NCBI GenBank assembly: GCA_003521845.1
Contig: DPHB01000026.1
Location: 116,488 to 180,487 of the forward strand
Origin: Oceanospirillaceae bacterium
GTDB lineage: Bacteria > Pseudomonadota > Gammaproteobacteria > Pseudomonadales > Balneatricaceae
Direction: 5' to 3'
DNA length: 64,000 nt
Shown here piece after piece: positions 42,950 through 52,618 of the stretch. A program made the position numbers and the translations under genes. The notes beneath the pieces were generated by a model. It was not told the DNA's origin. It saw only the letters and a list, made by a program, of their open reading frames with translations, and ran no database searches. The number at the start of each line of letters is the position of its first letter. Within the stretch, counting starts at the first letter, position 1.

Positions 42950-42986
42950 AAAAAAGCAGTGACCTAAATCTAGATCACTGCTTTTT
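42950..42986 (-). terminator. Rho-independent terminator after parE
   Basis: AAAAAGCAGTGA and TCACTGCTTTTT pair over a 12-base loop, with a T run of seven on the minus strand. It closes the waaA-to-parE gene chain. Confidence 0.85.
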
Positions 42987-43012
42987 AATGTTGTTGCTAA
43001 CTGTATGAGGTA

Positions 43013-44914
43013 TTAGCCTACTTCGGCTAGGTTGCCCTTTTCTTGCAACCAGCTCTTGCGATCGCCAGAGCGCTTTTTCGCCAGCAGCATGTCGAGTACT
43101 TCGTGAGTGTCATCGCCGGCCTCCAGACCAAGCTGCACAAGACGGCGTGAATCTGGCACCATGGTGGTTTCACGCAGTTGGGATGGGTTCATTTCACCCA
43201 AGCCCTTAAAGCGCTGCACGTTCACCTTGCCACGTTTTTTCTCAGCTTCTATATGTTCCAACACACTTTGCTTTTCGGCTTCATCAAGGGCGTAGAAAAC
43301 CTCTTTGCCGACATCAATGCGGTACAAAGGCGGCATAGCTACATAGACATGTCCTGCGGCCACTAGCGGCTTAAAGTGACGTACAAATAGAGCGCACAAG
43401 AGGGTCGCAATATGCAAACCATCGGAGTCGGCATCGGCTAAGATACAAATTTTGCCATAGCGCAAACCATCTAAAGCATCGGTACCTGGGTCGACACCAA
43501 TAGCAACAGCAATGTCGTGCACTTCTTGAGACGCTAGGATCTGACCCGAGTCAACCTCCCAAGTATTGAGGATTTTACCCCGCAAAGGCATGATAGCTTG
43601 GAACTCACGATCACGAGCCTGCTTAGCAGAACCACCGGCAGAGTCACCCTCCACCAAAAACAATTCACCGCGCTCGGCATCAGTGCCAGAACAGTCGGCC
43701 AATTTACCGGGCAGCGCCGGGCCTTGAGTAACTTTCTTACGCGTGACTTTCTTACCAGCACGCAGTCGTTTTTGCGCATGACTAATGGCCATTTCGGCCA
43801 ACAATTCACCTTCGGCCGTGTGCTTGTTTAACCACAGGCTAAATGAGTCTTTTACTTCACCCGACACGTAGCCGGCTATTTGACGCGAAGACAGACGTTC
43901 CTTGGTTTGGCCAGAGAACTGAGGGTCCTGCATTTTGACCGACAACACAAAGCAGCAGCGGTCCCAAATATCTTCGGGTGTTAGCTTGATACCACGGGGC
44001 AATAGGTTGCGAATTTCACAAAACTCGCGCAAGGCTTCCAACAACCCCGTACGCAAACCATTGACGTGGGTACCACCTTGCGCCGTGGGTATGAGGTTTA
44101 CATAACCCTCTTGTAGCAGTTCGCCACCTTCTGGCAGCCACTGCACAGCCCATTCGGCCGCTTCCATTTCGGTGGAGCGGGTGCCCACAAAGGGAGTTTC
44201 TGGCAAGCAATTATAGTCGAGGGTCGCCGAACTAAGATAGTCTTCCAAGCCAGCTTCGTAGTGCCACTCATGTTTTTCTTTGGTGGCGCCAGTACTGTCT
44301 GTAAAGGTGACTTTCAAGCCGCTACACAAGACCGCTTTGGCCCGCAATATATGCTTTAGCCGTGCCACGGAGAACTTAGCAGAATCAAAATACTGAGGAT
44401 CTGGGTGGAAGGTTACCTTAGTACCGGTATTACGCTTACCTACCGTATCAATAACTTCCAGTTCGCTAACCTTATCGCCGTTGGCAAAGCCAATACGATA
44501 CAACTGACCATCACGACGAATCTTTACTTCTAAGTTAGTTGATAGGGCATTCACCACCGACACACCAACGCCATGCAAGCCGCCAGAAAACTGGTAGTTG
44601 TTGTTGGAGAACTTGCCACCAGCGTGTAAACGGGTAAGTATCAACTCTACCCCACTAACGCCTTCCTCTGCATGTATATCGACAGGCATACCGCGGCCAT
44701 TATCGCTTACGCTTAAGGACTGATCAGCGTGCAACACCACATCAATTTGACTAGCATGGCCAGCCAACGCCTCATCCACAGAGTTATCAATAACTTCTTG
44801 GGCCAAATGATTGGGGCGGCTAGTTTCGGTGTACATGCCAGGACGCTTTTTAACAGGGTCCAGGCCACTTAATACTTCTATAGAATCGGCGTTGTAATTG
44901 TCTTGCACTGTCAT
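43013..44914 (-). CDS. parE: DNA topoisomerase IV subunit B
   Basis: 633 residues. GHKL ATPase motifs EVIDNSVDEAL, DNGRGMPVD and GLHGVGVSVVNALS, transducer region, and the Toprim domain with VEGDSAGGSAKQARD and DADSDGLHIATLL, ending in RFKGLGEMNPSQLRETTM. The short form without the GyrB insert and the start MTVQDNYNADSIEVLSGLDP are typical of ParE. parC is not in the window. It is the last gene of a chain of same-strand genes, 45 bases after yqiA. Confidence 0.95.
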   Translation of the reverse strand: MTVQDNYNADSIEVLSGLDPVKKRPGMYTETSRPNHLAQEVIDNSVDEALAGHASQIDVVLHADQSLSVSDNGRGMPVDIHAEEGVSGVELILTRLHAGGKFSNNNYQFSGGLHGVGVSVVNALSTNLEVKIRRDGQLYRIGFANGDKVSELEVIDTVGKRNTGTKVTFHPDPQYFDSAKFSVARLKHILRAKAVLCSGLKVTFTDSTGATKEKHEWHYEAGLEDYLSSATLDYNCLPETPFVGTRSTEMEAAEWAVQWLPEGGELLQEGYVNLIPTAQGGTHVNGLRTGLLEALREFCEIRNLLPRGIKLTPEDIWDRCCFVLSVKMQDPQFSGQTKERLSSRQIAGYVSGEVKDSFSLWLNKHTAEGELLAEMAISHAQKRLRAGKKVTRKKVTQGPALPGKLADCSGTDAERGELFLVEGDSAGGSAKQARDREFQAIMPLRGKILNTWEVDSGQILASQEVHDIAVAIGVDPGTDALDGLRYGKICILADADSDGLHIATLLCALFVRHFKPLVAAGHVYVAMPPLYRIDVGKEVFYALDEAEKQSVLEHIEAEKKRGKVNVQRFKGLGEMNPSQLRETTMVPDSRRLVQLGLEAGDDTHEVLDMLLAKKRSGDRKSWLQEKGNLAEVG

Positions 44915-44959
44915 GGTGGTCTTATTCTTTATTTATATTCAGGCGGTTATCGGTTCATT

Positions 44960-45532
44960 CTAACCGACAAATGCCATGATTTGGGGAATCCTTTGAGGAA
45001 AATTATCATAGGCATGACTTCCCCCTTGTTCAATGTCCAGTTGGCAGTGCTGGTAGTAGGCAGCTGCCTGCTGGTAGTCCAATGTTTCGTCAGCTGTTTG
45101 CAGTAGTACCAAGAGGTGCTCTGGTGAATCTACCTGCGCTAAAGTCAGCTCCCGCAATTGCGCCAAATGTTCATGAGTAAGTAGGTATTCGCCGTCATCA
45201 GTGTGGTAATTGCGTTGTGGGCCTAACAGGCTTTGTAACAACACATCTGGTTGCACGGCAGGATTAATCAACACCGCCTTGGCAGTAAATTTATTGGCTA
45301 ACCAGGTAGCATAAAAACCACCTAAAGAACTGCCAACAAAGGCCACGCTACCCTGCAGGCTCTCTACCAATGCCACAACCTCATGCATGGCTTGTTCTGG
45401 CCAAGTGGACAACTGAGGTGTATGCACCTGTATTTGCGGGTACTCTATGGCTAAGATTGCTTCAAATTGCTGGGCCTTGGTCGACAAGGGTGAACTATTA
45501 AAACCATGCAAATAAACAATATGTGCAGCCAT
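44960..45532 (-). CDS. yqiA: YqiA-type alpha/beta-hydrolase
   Basis: 190 residues; IVYLHGFNSSPLSTKAQQ, nucleophile elbow FVGSSLGGFYATWLA, INPAVQPDVLL and the late His in GGSHAYDNF complete a Ser-Asp-His set. YqiA is a small esterase found between cpdA and parE in enterics, and the same order is seen here. It overlaps cpdA by one base. Confidence 0.92.
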   Translation of the reverse strand: MAAHIVYLHGFNSSPLSTKAQQFEAILAIEYPQIQVHTPQLSTWPEQAMHEVVALVESLQGSVAFVGSSLGGFYATWLANKFTAKAVLINPAVQPDVLLQSLLGPQRNYHTDDGEYLLTHEHLAQLRELTLAQVDSPEHLLVLLQTADETLDYQQAAAYYQHCQLDIEQGGSHAYDNFPQRIPQIMAFVG

Positions 45533-46308
45533 TACATGACCTCGGCCGGAGGGCTCAATTTAGGAAGATTAACAACTTGAGTTTGTAGCCCGTTGGCGTC
45601 TAGCAAGTCGATAATGCGCAATCCAGGTCCGCACTCTGCTTGTACCATAAAGCTATCTTGCTGGGCTAAGAATTGCACCGATGTTGCTGGCGTTGCTAAA
45701 TAACGCACACCGCGTTCTACACGATCAATGGGCTGATGCACATGCCCAAAAACAACCGCTTTCACTTGCGAGTAAGCGGTCACTAACTGATTGAATTCCT
45801 GGCTATTACCCAGCATAATTTCATCTTGCCATGCTGAGTTTACGGGTATTGGATTATGGTGCATCACCAGCAATACCGGTTTATCCTGTTGTACTTCTAA
45901 CTGTTGCTGTAAGTGCTGCATATGCACCGGACTCACACTACCGGAACCTTTACCATCAGGGGCATAGGTCGTATCCAGTATGAGTAAACGCCAGTCTGCC
46001 AATTCGACCTGGCGCACTTGATCAACAGCCTGATCAGACACGGCTAGCATTTGTTGCGCATCATCATGATTGCCCGGCAGCCATAACCAAGGTATACCAA
46101 TATCAGCTAGATAGCCTTGCAAGCGCGCATAGCTATCTGGGCTAGCCCCATGGGCTAGATCACCAGTTAACAACAGTAAATCGCATTGATTCCCCGACAA
46201 CCACTCAAGGCATTGCAAGAAGTGAGCATCAGCGTTTACACCTTTATAAAGCGCCTTACTAGATGCCTGCAAATGCAGATCTGTGAGCTGAACTATACGT
46301 TTCCTCAT
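45532..46308 (-). CDS. cpdA: 3',5'-cyclic AMP phosphodiesterase
   Basis: 258-residue class III phosphodiesterase with two-metal calcineurin-like motifs: QLTDLHL, LTGDLAHG, LPGNHDD, VMHHNP and VFGHVHQP. It lowers cAMP and so CRP activity. Its start overlaps the yqiB stop by 4 bases. Confidence 0.92.
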   Translation of the reverse strand: MRKRIVQLTDLHLQASSKALYKGVNADAHFLQCLEWLSGNQCDLLLLTGDLAHGASPDSYARLQGYLADIGIPWLWLPGNHDDAQQMLAVSDQAVDQVRQVELADWRLLILDTTYAPDGKGSGSVSPVHMQHLQQQLEVQQDKPVLLVMHHNPIPVNSAWQDEIMLGNSQEFNQLVTAYSQVKAVVFGHVHQPIDRVERGVRYLATPATSVQFLAQQDSFMVQAECGPGLRIIDLLDANGLQTQVVNLPKLSPPAEVM

Positions 46309-46790
46309 ACCACCGCCAGTGCCTCAATAATTTGACGAGGCTGTCGCTTTAAATGCGTACCATGTTGCATAGCTTGTTGTAGCAACAAGGCTAAATAACT
46401 ATTCAACTGAGCCTTTTCATCAGCCATCAAACCCTGATTATTAGGATAACCATAGCTGCCACGGTACTGACGATAGTCAGCACTTTTCACCACTTCGGCC
46501 ATGCGCATATCGTGATACAAACGCAAATGTAATGGCTTCTGCCACCACTGCTCGCCACCACCGAGCTGTACCTCTAATGTAGCGGTGTAATTGAAGCGCT
46601 CAATAAAACGTAAATGCAATTCTGCGGTAGGTGATTCGCCCACTTGATGCAAGGTTACAATGAGCGACTCTAACGTATCAAAACTGCCCATTAGGCGCTG
46701 CAAACGGTGATAATTGGCCTCAGCCGTGGCCATCTGCTGCGTCAGATTAGGAATATATCGTCGTTTTCCAGGCGCTCTCTCTTTCACCAA
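46305..46790 (-). CDS. YqiB/DUF1249 family protein
   Basis: 161 residues of the DUF1249 family, which in enterics lies between nudF and cpdA, as here. Visible segments: YIPNLTQQMATAEANYHRLQ, LRLYHDMRMAEVVK and the C-terminal LNSYLALLLQQAM. Function unknown. Packed 1 base after nudF and overlapping cpdA by 4. Confidence 0.85.
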   Translation of the reverse strand: MVKERAPGKRRYIPNLTQQMATAEANYHRLQRLMGSFDTLESLIVTLHQVGESPTAELHLRFIERFNYTATLEVQLGGGEQWWQKPLHLRLYHDMRMAEVVKSADYRQYRGSYGYPNNQGLMADEKAQLNSYLALLLQQAMQHGTHLKRQPRQIIEALAVV

Positions 46791-46791
46791 A

Positions 46792-47406
46792 CTAGTCCCA
46801 CTGAGCCTGCAATTGGGTGTAGTTCATTTGCAACCACTGCAGGGCAATGATGGTCGCAGCATTGGTAATTTCACCATTTTGCAGCCATTGCCAAGCTTGT
46901 TCTCTGGCCACACTCAACACCCTAATATCTTCACCTTCGGTGGGTAAACCATGAATACCACCAACGGCACTAGCATCGACGGGTGCACAATAGATAGTAA
47001 GGGTTTCGTTACTACCGCCAGGGCTAACGAGGTATTGGCAAACCTTGTGCATCTGTGCAGGGGCTACCGTAACACCCGCTTCCTCTTGGCACTCGCGCGC
47101 CGCCACCTGTGCTGGCGCTTCATCCGTATCTATGAGGCCCGCCACCATTTCTAACTGCCAAGGACCCTGCTCGTGCTGCATGGCACCTACACGAAATTGT
47201 TCAATCATCACCACGGCATCGGCCGCCGTATCGTAGAGCAAGACAGCAACGGCGGGGATACGCCACACCACTTCACGTTGCACAGGTTTACCCCACCCAC
47301 CGGCGAACAAGCGATGCCGCAGCTGGTAGTTTTTTAACGTATAGAAACCTTGATAGGCATCAACTTCACTGATTATTTCAACATCATCTAGGCCAAATTC
47401 AGGCAT
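46792..47406 (-). CDS. nudF: ADP-ribose diphosphatase (Nudix)
   Basis: 204 residues. The Nudix box begins GLIDTDEAPAQV and ends RECQEEAGV. The C-terminal SPGGSNETLTIY and ALQWLQMNY match NudF. The ATG at 47406 is preferred, since AGGAG stands 9 bases upstream; it overlaps the hemY stop by 8 bases. Two earlier ATG codons would add up to seven residues. Confidence 0.92.
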   Translation of the reverse strand: MPEFGLDDVEIISEVDAYQGFYTLKNYQLRHRLFAGGWGKPVQREVVWRIPAVAVLLYDTAADAVVMIEQFRVGAMQHEQGPWQLEMVAGLIDTDEAPAQVAARECQEEAGVTVAPAQMHKVCQYLVSPGGSNETLTIYCAPVDASAVGGIHGLPTEGEDIRVLSVAREQAWQWLQNGEITNAATIIALQWLQMNYTQLQAQWD

Positions 47407-48928
47407 ATAGGCCATCTCCTGCATCATCAGCGACTAAGCGCAAAGCTAATTTTTGGGCATGTTCAACGCAGTCACCTAAGGCAACGCCATCGCGCCAGTT
47501 ACTACGTAGATACAAACCGGGCAAATGTTCTAGGGCCGCATCAACGTCAGCAACTTTGCGCAGGTGACCCAACTCGTATTGAGGAATAGCCGCAGGCCAA
47601 TAACTCTCTTGGCTCCACAAAGGCTGCCCGCTAATGCCAACATAGGCATCCAACTCTTGCAATACCACGCCCAAACGCTCGGCCTCGGACAGTTGCATGA
47701 CGCTAGGCTGGCCCTGATGGCGCTGGGAATCGGCTCGCCCACCGCCCACAAAAACCGTCACGAGATGTTGGCCCGCTGGCGCCCGGCCAGTAAAAATACT
47801 AGACGGGAACAAAGCGCCTAATATTTGCTTTTGCTCTTTACTTGGCAACAAGGCACCAAAACCATTTAAGGGATGCTTAATCTGATGTTTATTAAATGCC
47901 ATTGATACAGTTGCCACTGGCGGGTAATGAATGCCGCGCAAGTGCTCTTGAGCACGCTGCAACAAAGCCTCATTTGGCGTCGGCAAATCCTCTATCAAAC
48001 GCGCTACTTGTTTCGCCGGCACAGCCATAACCACTTTTTCGGCTTGCCATATGGCATCGCCACTGCGCACCAAATAACCGTTTTCTTGGCTATAACTGAC
48101 ACTTTCCACTTGGGTATTGGTTTGCACTGGATTAAGCAGCTGCCCGGCTAGGCTCTTCATCAATTGATTTAGACCACCCTTGAAGGTCATCATAGCACCG
48201 TCTAGCTTTGTTTCTGCTGTAGAGTCTGCCGGTTGTCGCGCAGCACGCATTTTGGCAATGGCACCACGAATCAACGAACCGTGGTTTTTTTCTAATGCAT
48301 ACAAGCGGGGTACGGCTGCTTGTACGGATAATTTGTGTGGGTCACCGGCAAAAACACCAGATACAAATGGGTCAATGAGCCAATCAAACATTTCTTTACC
48401 CAGGCGGCGTTGTACAAACTCAGCAATACTTTCTTCTTTGCAGCCTTTGCCAACAAAGGGCTCCCAAGCTACGCGTAGTTTTCCTGGCCAGCTCAACACC
48501 TTAGTGGTGATGCCTTCTTTGGGGCTAGTCGGCAATGCTACTAGCTCACCATGCTTGCCAATAAAACGTCGATGAGCATCGGCGTTAGCCAGCTGTAGTT
48601 GTGTTTCCAAGCCAGCACCCTTGATCAAATCAGCCATAGCTTGACGGTTGTTGATAAAGGAATTGGGGCCACGCTCAAACTGACAGCCTTTGTGTTGTAC
48701 CGTTTGTAGATTACCACCAACACAAGCACTGGCCTCAAGCACCAACACTTCATAGCCTTGCTGCTGTAAAAACCAAGCACTGGCTAGCCCCGAAATACCA
48801 GCCCCAATGACAATAACCTGTTGCGCTCCAGCATCAGTTTCTGGTGCTTGCGGTATAGGACCGGCTTGGCCTTGCGACTGAGACTGAGGTGAAGTCTTGT
48901 TGGCCTCGGGTGAATTCGCGTCCTGCAT
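47399..48928 (-). CDS. hemY: Oxygen-dependent protoporphyrinogen oxidase (HemY type)
   Basis: 509 residues. FAD dinucleotide motif VIVIGAGISGLASAW near residues 37-51, ERGPNSFINNRQAM, FVSGVFAGDPHKLSV, and the FAD-contacting C-terminal LYLRSNWRDGVALGDCVEHA. It converts protoporphyrinogen IX to protoporphyrin IX using oxygen. The first 35 residues are an extra polar Gln/Ser/Pro-rich tail. Most gammaproteobacteria use HemG or HemJ, so a HemY enzyme is less usual here. It is embedded between thiQ and nudF. Confidence 0.9.
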   Translation of the reverse strand: MQDANSPEANKTSPQSQSQGQAGPIPQAPETDAGAQQVIVIGAGISGLASAWFLQQQGYEVLVLEASACVGGNLQTVQHKGCQFERGPNSFINNRQAMADLIKGAGLETQLQLANADAHRRFIGKHGELVALPTSPKEGITTKVLSWPGKLRVAWEPFVGKGCKEESIAEFVQRRLGKEMFDWLIDPFVSGVFAGDPHKLSVQAAVPRLYALEKNHGSLIRGAIAKMRAARQPADSTAETKLDGAMMTFKGGLNQLMKSLAGQLLNPVQTNTQVESVSYSQENGYLVRSGDAIWQAEKVVMAVPAKQVARLIEDLPTPNEALLQRAQEHLRGIHYPPVATVSMAFNKHQIKHPLNGFGALLPSKEQKQILGALFPSSIFTGRAPAGQHLVTVFVGGGRADSQRHQGQPSVMQLSEAERLGVVLQELDAYVGISGQPLWSQESYWPAAIPQYELGHLRKVADVDAALEHLPGLYLRSNWRDGVALGDCVEHAQKLALRLVADDAGDGLYA

Positions 48929-48940
48929 ATAAAACCTTTG

Positions 48941-49651
48941 TCAATAAACAGCGCTTTTATGCCCCAAATAGCCTTGTATAGGTGCGCTTTGCTGTTGTAA
49001 AAAATCGTTACCGTGTCCTTGCCAGTATACGCTACCCTCAGCTATAAACATAACCTCAGAAGCCATCTTCAAGGCTTCTTGCGGATCATGAGTAACCACC
49101 AGAATACTCAAGTTATGCTCCACCTGTAGATCCGCCACCAAGTTGATCATGTCTTTTCGTAGGCCTGGATCCAGGGCACTAAATGGTTCATCAAGTAACA
49201 ACCACGGCTGGCGCCGCACTAGGGCGCGAGCTAACGCTGTACGCTGGCGCTGACCACCAGATAGACTGGCTGGCAAGCGTTTACCCATACCTTGTAAACC
49301 GACTTGCGATAGCGCTTTGTCTACTGCTTGTTTTTGCTCTGATGTTAATTGTAGACCGGGGTGTAAACCAAGCCCGACATTGTCCGACAGATTCAAATGG
49401 GCAAACAGGTTATGTTCTTGAAACAAACTGGTAAAGGGTCTTAGAGCAGGCATTAATGGCAATAAATTGCGCCCCTGCCAACTGATCTCGCCCCCCGTGG
49501 GTTCCACAAAGCCTGCTAAAACATTTAACAAGGTTGTTTTACCAGCGCCACTGGGGCCCATCAAAGCAGTGCATTTATGCGCCGGCAAGGTACCCGAAAA
49601 TTGAAAGAGGTTCTGCCCCTGCTGCACTTCTACGTTTTTTAATTCAAGCAC
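48941..49651 (-). CDS. thiQ: Thiamine ABC transporter ATPase
   Basis: 236 residues: Walker A GPSGAGKTT, Q-loop in TSLFQEHNLFAHL, LSGGQRQRTALARAL, and Walker B LLLDEPFSALD. ThiQ powers uptake of thiamine and its phosphates. It overlaps thiP by 8 bases. The binding-protein gene thiB is not adjacent. Confidence 0.88.
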   Translation of the reverse strand: MLELKNVEVQQGQNLFQFSGTLPAHKCTALMGPSGAGKTTLLNVLAGFVEPTGGEISWQGRNLLPLMPALRPFTSLFQEHNLFAHLNLSDNVGLGLHPGLQLTSEQKQAVDKALSQVGLQGMGKRLPASLSGGQRQRTALARALVRRQPWLLLDEPFSALDPGLRKDMINLVADLQVEHNLSILVVTHDPQEALKMASEVMFIAEGSVYWQGHGNDFLQQQSAPIQGYLGHKSAVY

Positions 49652-51242
49652 GACGGCCCCCTTTGCCCTTTTCTAACACCACAAACACTAGCAAACACAA
49701 GGCTAACAAGACCACTGCAGTCACCGCTGCAGCATCCGCTTGGTAGCTACCTAAGCGCTGATACATCAGCAAGGGTAGCGTCTTCACATCTGGCGTACCA
49801 AATAAGGCCACCACACCCAAATCGCCGACAGAAAATGCCGCTACTATGGCCAACCCTAGACCCATTGCTGGGCGCAACACTGGCCATTCAATATGCCGCA
49901 AACGATACCAGCCACTGATACCTAAACTAGAACACAAGCGGTCGTGCTGCTGCGCCAATTGTAAATACGGTGTGGTTAATACACGCAACATAAATGGTAA
50001 GCCCAAAACACTATTAATCAATAGCACCAAATAAAGATTTATGGCCATGACATCTACCCAGTTGCGCAAAGCCAAAAACAACCCAGTACCCAGAACCAAA
50101 GCCGGCACCACTAAGGTCATCATGCCCAAGGAATCAATTAATGCGGCGCTCCAGGGCCAACGTTGACGCGTTTGGCGCTGCATTAACAACAAACCCCATG
50201 CCATAAACAAGCATAACAAGGCGGCCGCCAGCGCCACCCATAAGCTGTTCCAGGCAGCCATCCACAATTGCTGGTCTCTTAACACCTGTAACCAATGATC
50301 ATTGATGCCGGCTAGCACCACACCTGATAATGGCAGCACCACCAATACCAAGCCAAGGAAGATAAACCAGCTATCTAATAGCTTACCCATCATGGCTCGG
50401 CTATCAGGCCGCACTACAGCAATGCCGAGGCTATGGCTAATATCGGTAGGCCTACCTAAACGCAGCCCCAACCACAGAATAAGGCCACACAGCAGCAGTT
50501 GCACTAGGCTCAACTGGGTAGCCAATGGCAAATCAAAATCCAAACGTACCGCCTGATATATAGCTACTTCCAAGGTCGTGGCCCGCGGCCCTCCACCAAG
50601 GCTCATGACAATTGCAAAACTAGTAAAGCACAGAGCAAATATCAAGGCCGCTACAGGGGCCAATACAGTTCGAATATGGGGCCACTCTAACACTCGCCAA
50701 TGTTGCCAAGAGGACATGCCCAACTGGCTTGCTAAACGCCAAGATTCAGGCTCAATGGTCTCCATACGTTGCAAAATAATACGTGTTGCTAGAGGCAGAT
50801 TAAAAAACACATGGGCTAGTAAGATGCCAAGTAGGCCATAAAGATAGGAACCCGAAGACCAGTCCAAAAAACGCAGTAATTCGTTCACCCAACCCTGCCG
50901 ACCATGTACCACGACAAGGCCAAACACGGCCACGATGGCAGGCACTACCAAGGCCACACTAAACACCCTTAACAGCAACCCTCGGCCGCTAAAATGCCGA
51001 CGCGCCAAGGCTCTCGCCAAGGGCAGTGCCAAGCCAACACTTAATAGAGTGGACAGTGAGGCCTGCCAAATAGAAAACCAAATAACCGACCGTAAGTAGG
51101 AATCTTCGAACAAAATCGACCAATCGATGGCGGCTACTTGCCCAGCGAGAGCCATAGCCACAGCTAACAAAGGCCCGACGACCAAGACTAGAGCCAAGCC
51201 AGAAATCCACACCCAAGAGCCATGTTTTCGCGTAAAATTCAT
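49644..51242 (-). CDS. thiP: Thiamine ABC transporter permease
   Basis: 532-residue fused permease with about 12 membrane segments and two EAA-type loops, one ending ASQLGMSSWQHWRVLEWP and a second in CSSLGISGWYRLRHIEWP. Regions VYGRQGW-like VVHGRQGW, ILLAHVFFNLPLATR and SLGGGPRATTLEVAIYQAV match ThiP closely. It starts 3 bases after waaA and is co-translated with thiQ. Confidence 0.9.
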   Translation of the reverse strand: MNFTRKHGSWVWISGLALVLVVGPLLAVAMALAGQVAAIDWSILFEDSYLRSVIWFSIWQASLSTLLSVGLALPLARALARRHFSGRGLLLRVFSVALVVPAIVAVFGLVVVHGRQGWVNELLRFLDWSSGSYLYGLLGILLAHVFFNLPLATRIILQRMETIEPESWRLASQLGMSSWQHWRVLEWPHIRTVLAPVAALIFALCFTSFAIVMSLGGGPRATTLEVAIYQAVRLDFDLPLATQLSLVQLLLCGLILWLGLRLGRPTDISHSLGIAVVRPDSRAMMGKLLDSWFIFLGLVLVVLPLSGVVLAGINDHWLQVLRDQQLWMAAWNSLWVALAAALLCLFMAWGLLLMQRQTRQRWPWSAALIDSLGMMTLVVPALVLGTGLFLALRNWVDVMAINLYLVLLINSVLGLPFMLRVLTTPYLQLAQQHDRLCSSLGISGWYRLRHIEWPVLRPAMGLGLAIVAAFSVGDLGVVALFGTPDVKTLPLLMYQRLGSYQADAAAVTAVVLLALCLLVFVVLEKGKGGRRA

Positions 51243-51245
51243 CAG

Positions 51246-52514
51246 CTATCGGGCACCAAATTCTTGGCTAATAATAGTTACATAAGACTGGGTTGCACCC
51301 GCTTGCTGGGCCACTAAATCAATACCAGCTTGCCCCATTGCCTCCCTAGTGCCTACGTCTTCAAAGAGTAGCGGCACAAGATCAACTAGCTCAGAGGCCG
51401 TCACTAACTGCAAATTCCCGGCCTGCTGCAGTAGCTCGCATACGCTAGCAAAGTTAAAAGTGCTAGGCCCCATCAAAACCGGCTTGCCTAGTGCCGCTGC
51501 TTCCAAGGGGTTTTGGCCACCCTTGTCGGCTAAGCTACCGCCAACCAAAGTAATGTCGGCTAGACGATAAAAATCAATCAACAAACCCATGGCATCAACC
51601 AGCAACACCCGCTTACCTGTCTGTGCTAAAAATTCTTCGCTGGTCCCATCGCTATAACGACGCCAAGGCAAGCCACTTTGCGCACAAATATCGGCTACTT
51701 CTTCAAAGCGTTGCGGATGCCGTGGCACCAATACCAACAGGCCTTCCTTCACTGCCGTCATTTTCTGCCAAGCTTGCAGTAAGGTGGCCTCTTCGCCTTC
51801 ACGGGTACTGCCACATACCCAACAAGGTTCCTGCTCACGCAACCATTGCTGAGCTAACTCAGCATGCTGGGGTGATGGCAGGGTGAGGTCAAACTTAACA
51901 CTGCCCATAACCTGTAGTTTGTCGCGATCAGCACCTATGTGAGCAAAGCGCCGCGCGCTCGATTTATCTTGCACTAGCAAGCGCTGTAAGTTACTCAGCA
52001 TGGGGCGAGTAAGGCGTTTGACACGTTGGTAGCTTTTCGCCGAGCGCTGGGACAAACGACCATTGATCAGCCATACGGGTATGGATCCTGCAGCACATAA
52101 GCGCAACAAATTGGGCCACAACTCGGTCTCTACCAATAACACACCGCGCGGCTGTAAACGCCGCAGCAACAAACGCTGAGCTAGCCCCAAATCGAAAGGC
52201 ATATAACAATGCTGTATTTGTTTGTGTTGAGCGAACAACTGCAAACAACGGTCACGCCCCGTAGCAGTAGTGGTCGTCACAACCAAAGGCATGCGCGAGG
52301 TCTGGCTTATTTGTAGCAGCATACCAGCTACGGCGTTAACCTCACCGACAGAAGCGGCATGTATCACTAATGGCTGGCGACTATCCCTCGGCACCCAACC
52401 ATAGCGTTGCCAAAAGCCAGTGCGAAACTCTGGACGACGCCAGATAAATATAAGATGCCAAACAACACCCAATGGCAACAATCCATACCAGAGCGCGCGA
52501 TAGATTAACGACAA
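51246..52514 (-). CDS. waaA: 3-deoxy-D-manno-octulosonic acid (Kdo) transferase
   Basis: 422 residues; adds Kdo to lipid IVA at the inner membrane. An N-terminal membrane anchor (ALWYGLLPLGVVWHLIF), HAASVGEVNAVAGML, VETELWPNLLRL and the C-terminal VGGSLADKGGQNPLEAA are typical. The start is TTG at 52514 with AAGGAAG upstream. First gene of the chain through thiP, thiQ and hemY. The neighbouring divergent glycosyltransferase and msbA/lpxL genes belong to envelope assembly. Confidence 0.93.
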   Translation of the reverse strand: MSLIYRALWYGLLPLGVVWHLIFIWRRPEFRTGFWQRYGWVPRDSRQPLVIHAASVGEVNAVAGMLLQISQTSRMPLVVTTTTATGRDRCLQLFAQHKQIQHCYMPFDLGLAQRLLLRRLQPRGVLLVETELWPNLLRLCAAGSIPVWLINGRLSQRSAKSYQRVKRLTRPMLSNLQRLLVQDKSSARRFAHIGADRDKLQVMGSVKFDLTLPSPQHAELAQQWLREQEPCWVCGSTREGEEATLLQAWQKMTAVKEGLLVLVPRHPQRFEEVADICAQSGLPWRRYSDGTSEEFLAQTGKRVLLVDAMGLLIDFYRLADITLVGGSLADKGGQNPLEAAALGKPVLMGPSTFNFASVCELLQQAGNLQLVTASELVDLVPLLFEDVGTREAMGQAGIDLVAQQAGATQSYVTIISQEFGAR

Positions 52515-52618
52515 ATTTACTCTTCCTTCAGCTTGCAGGGTTTTGTGTTGGCATGGAGCTTGTTAGAATGTTGAACTAACCTAGTAAACGCCCGTGGGCG
52601 CCTTCGAGCCAAGACACT

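Noticed and set aside
50578..50841. Arg/Lys-rich open frames on the plus strand across thiP
   Set aside because: They are shadows of the conserved permease and lack coding features.
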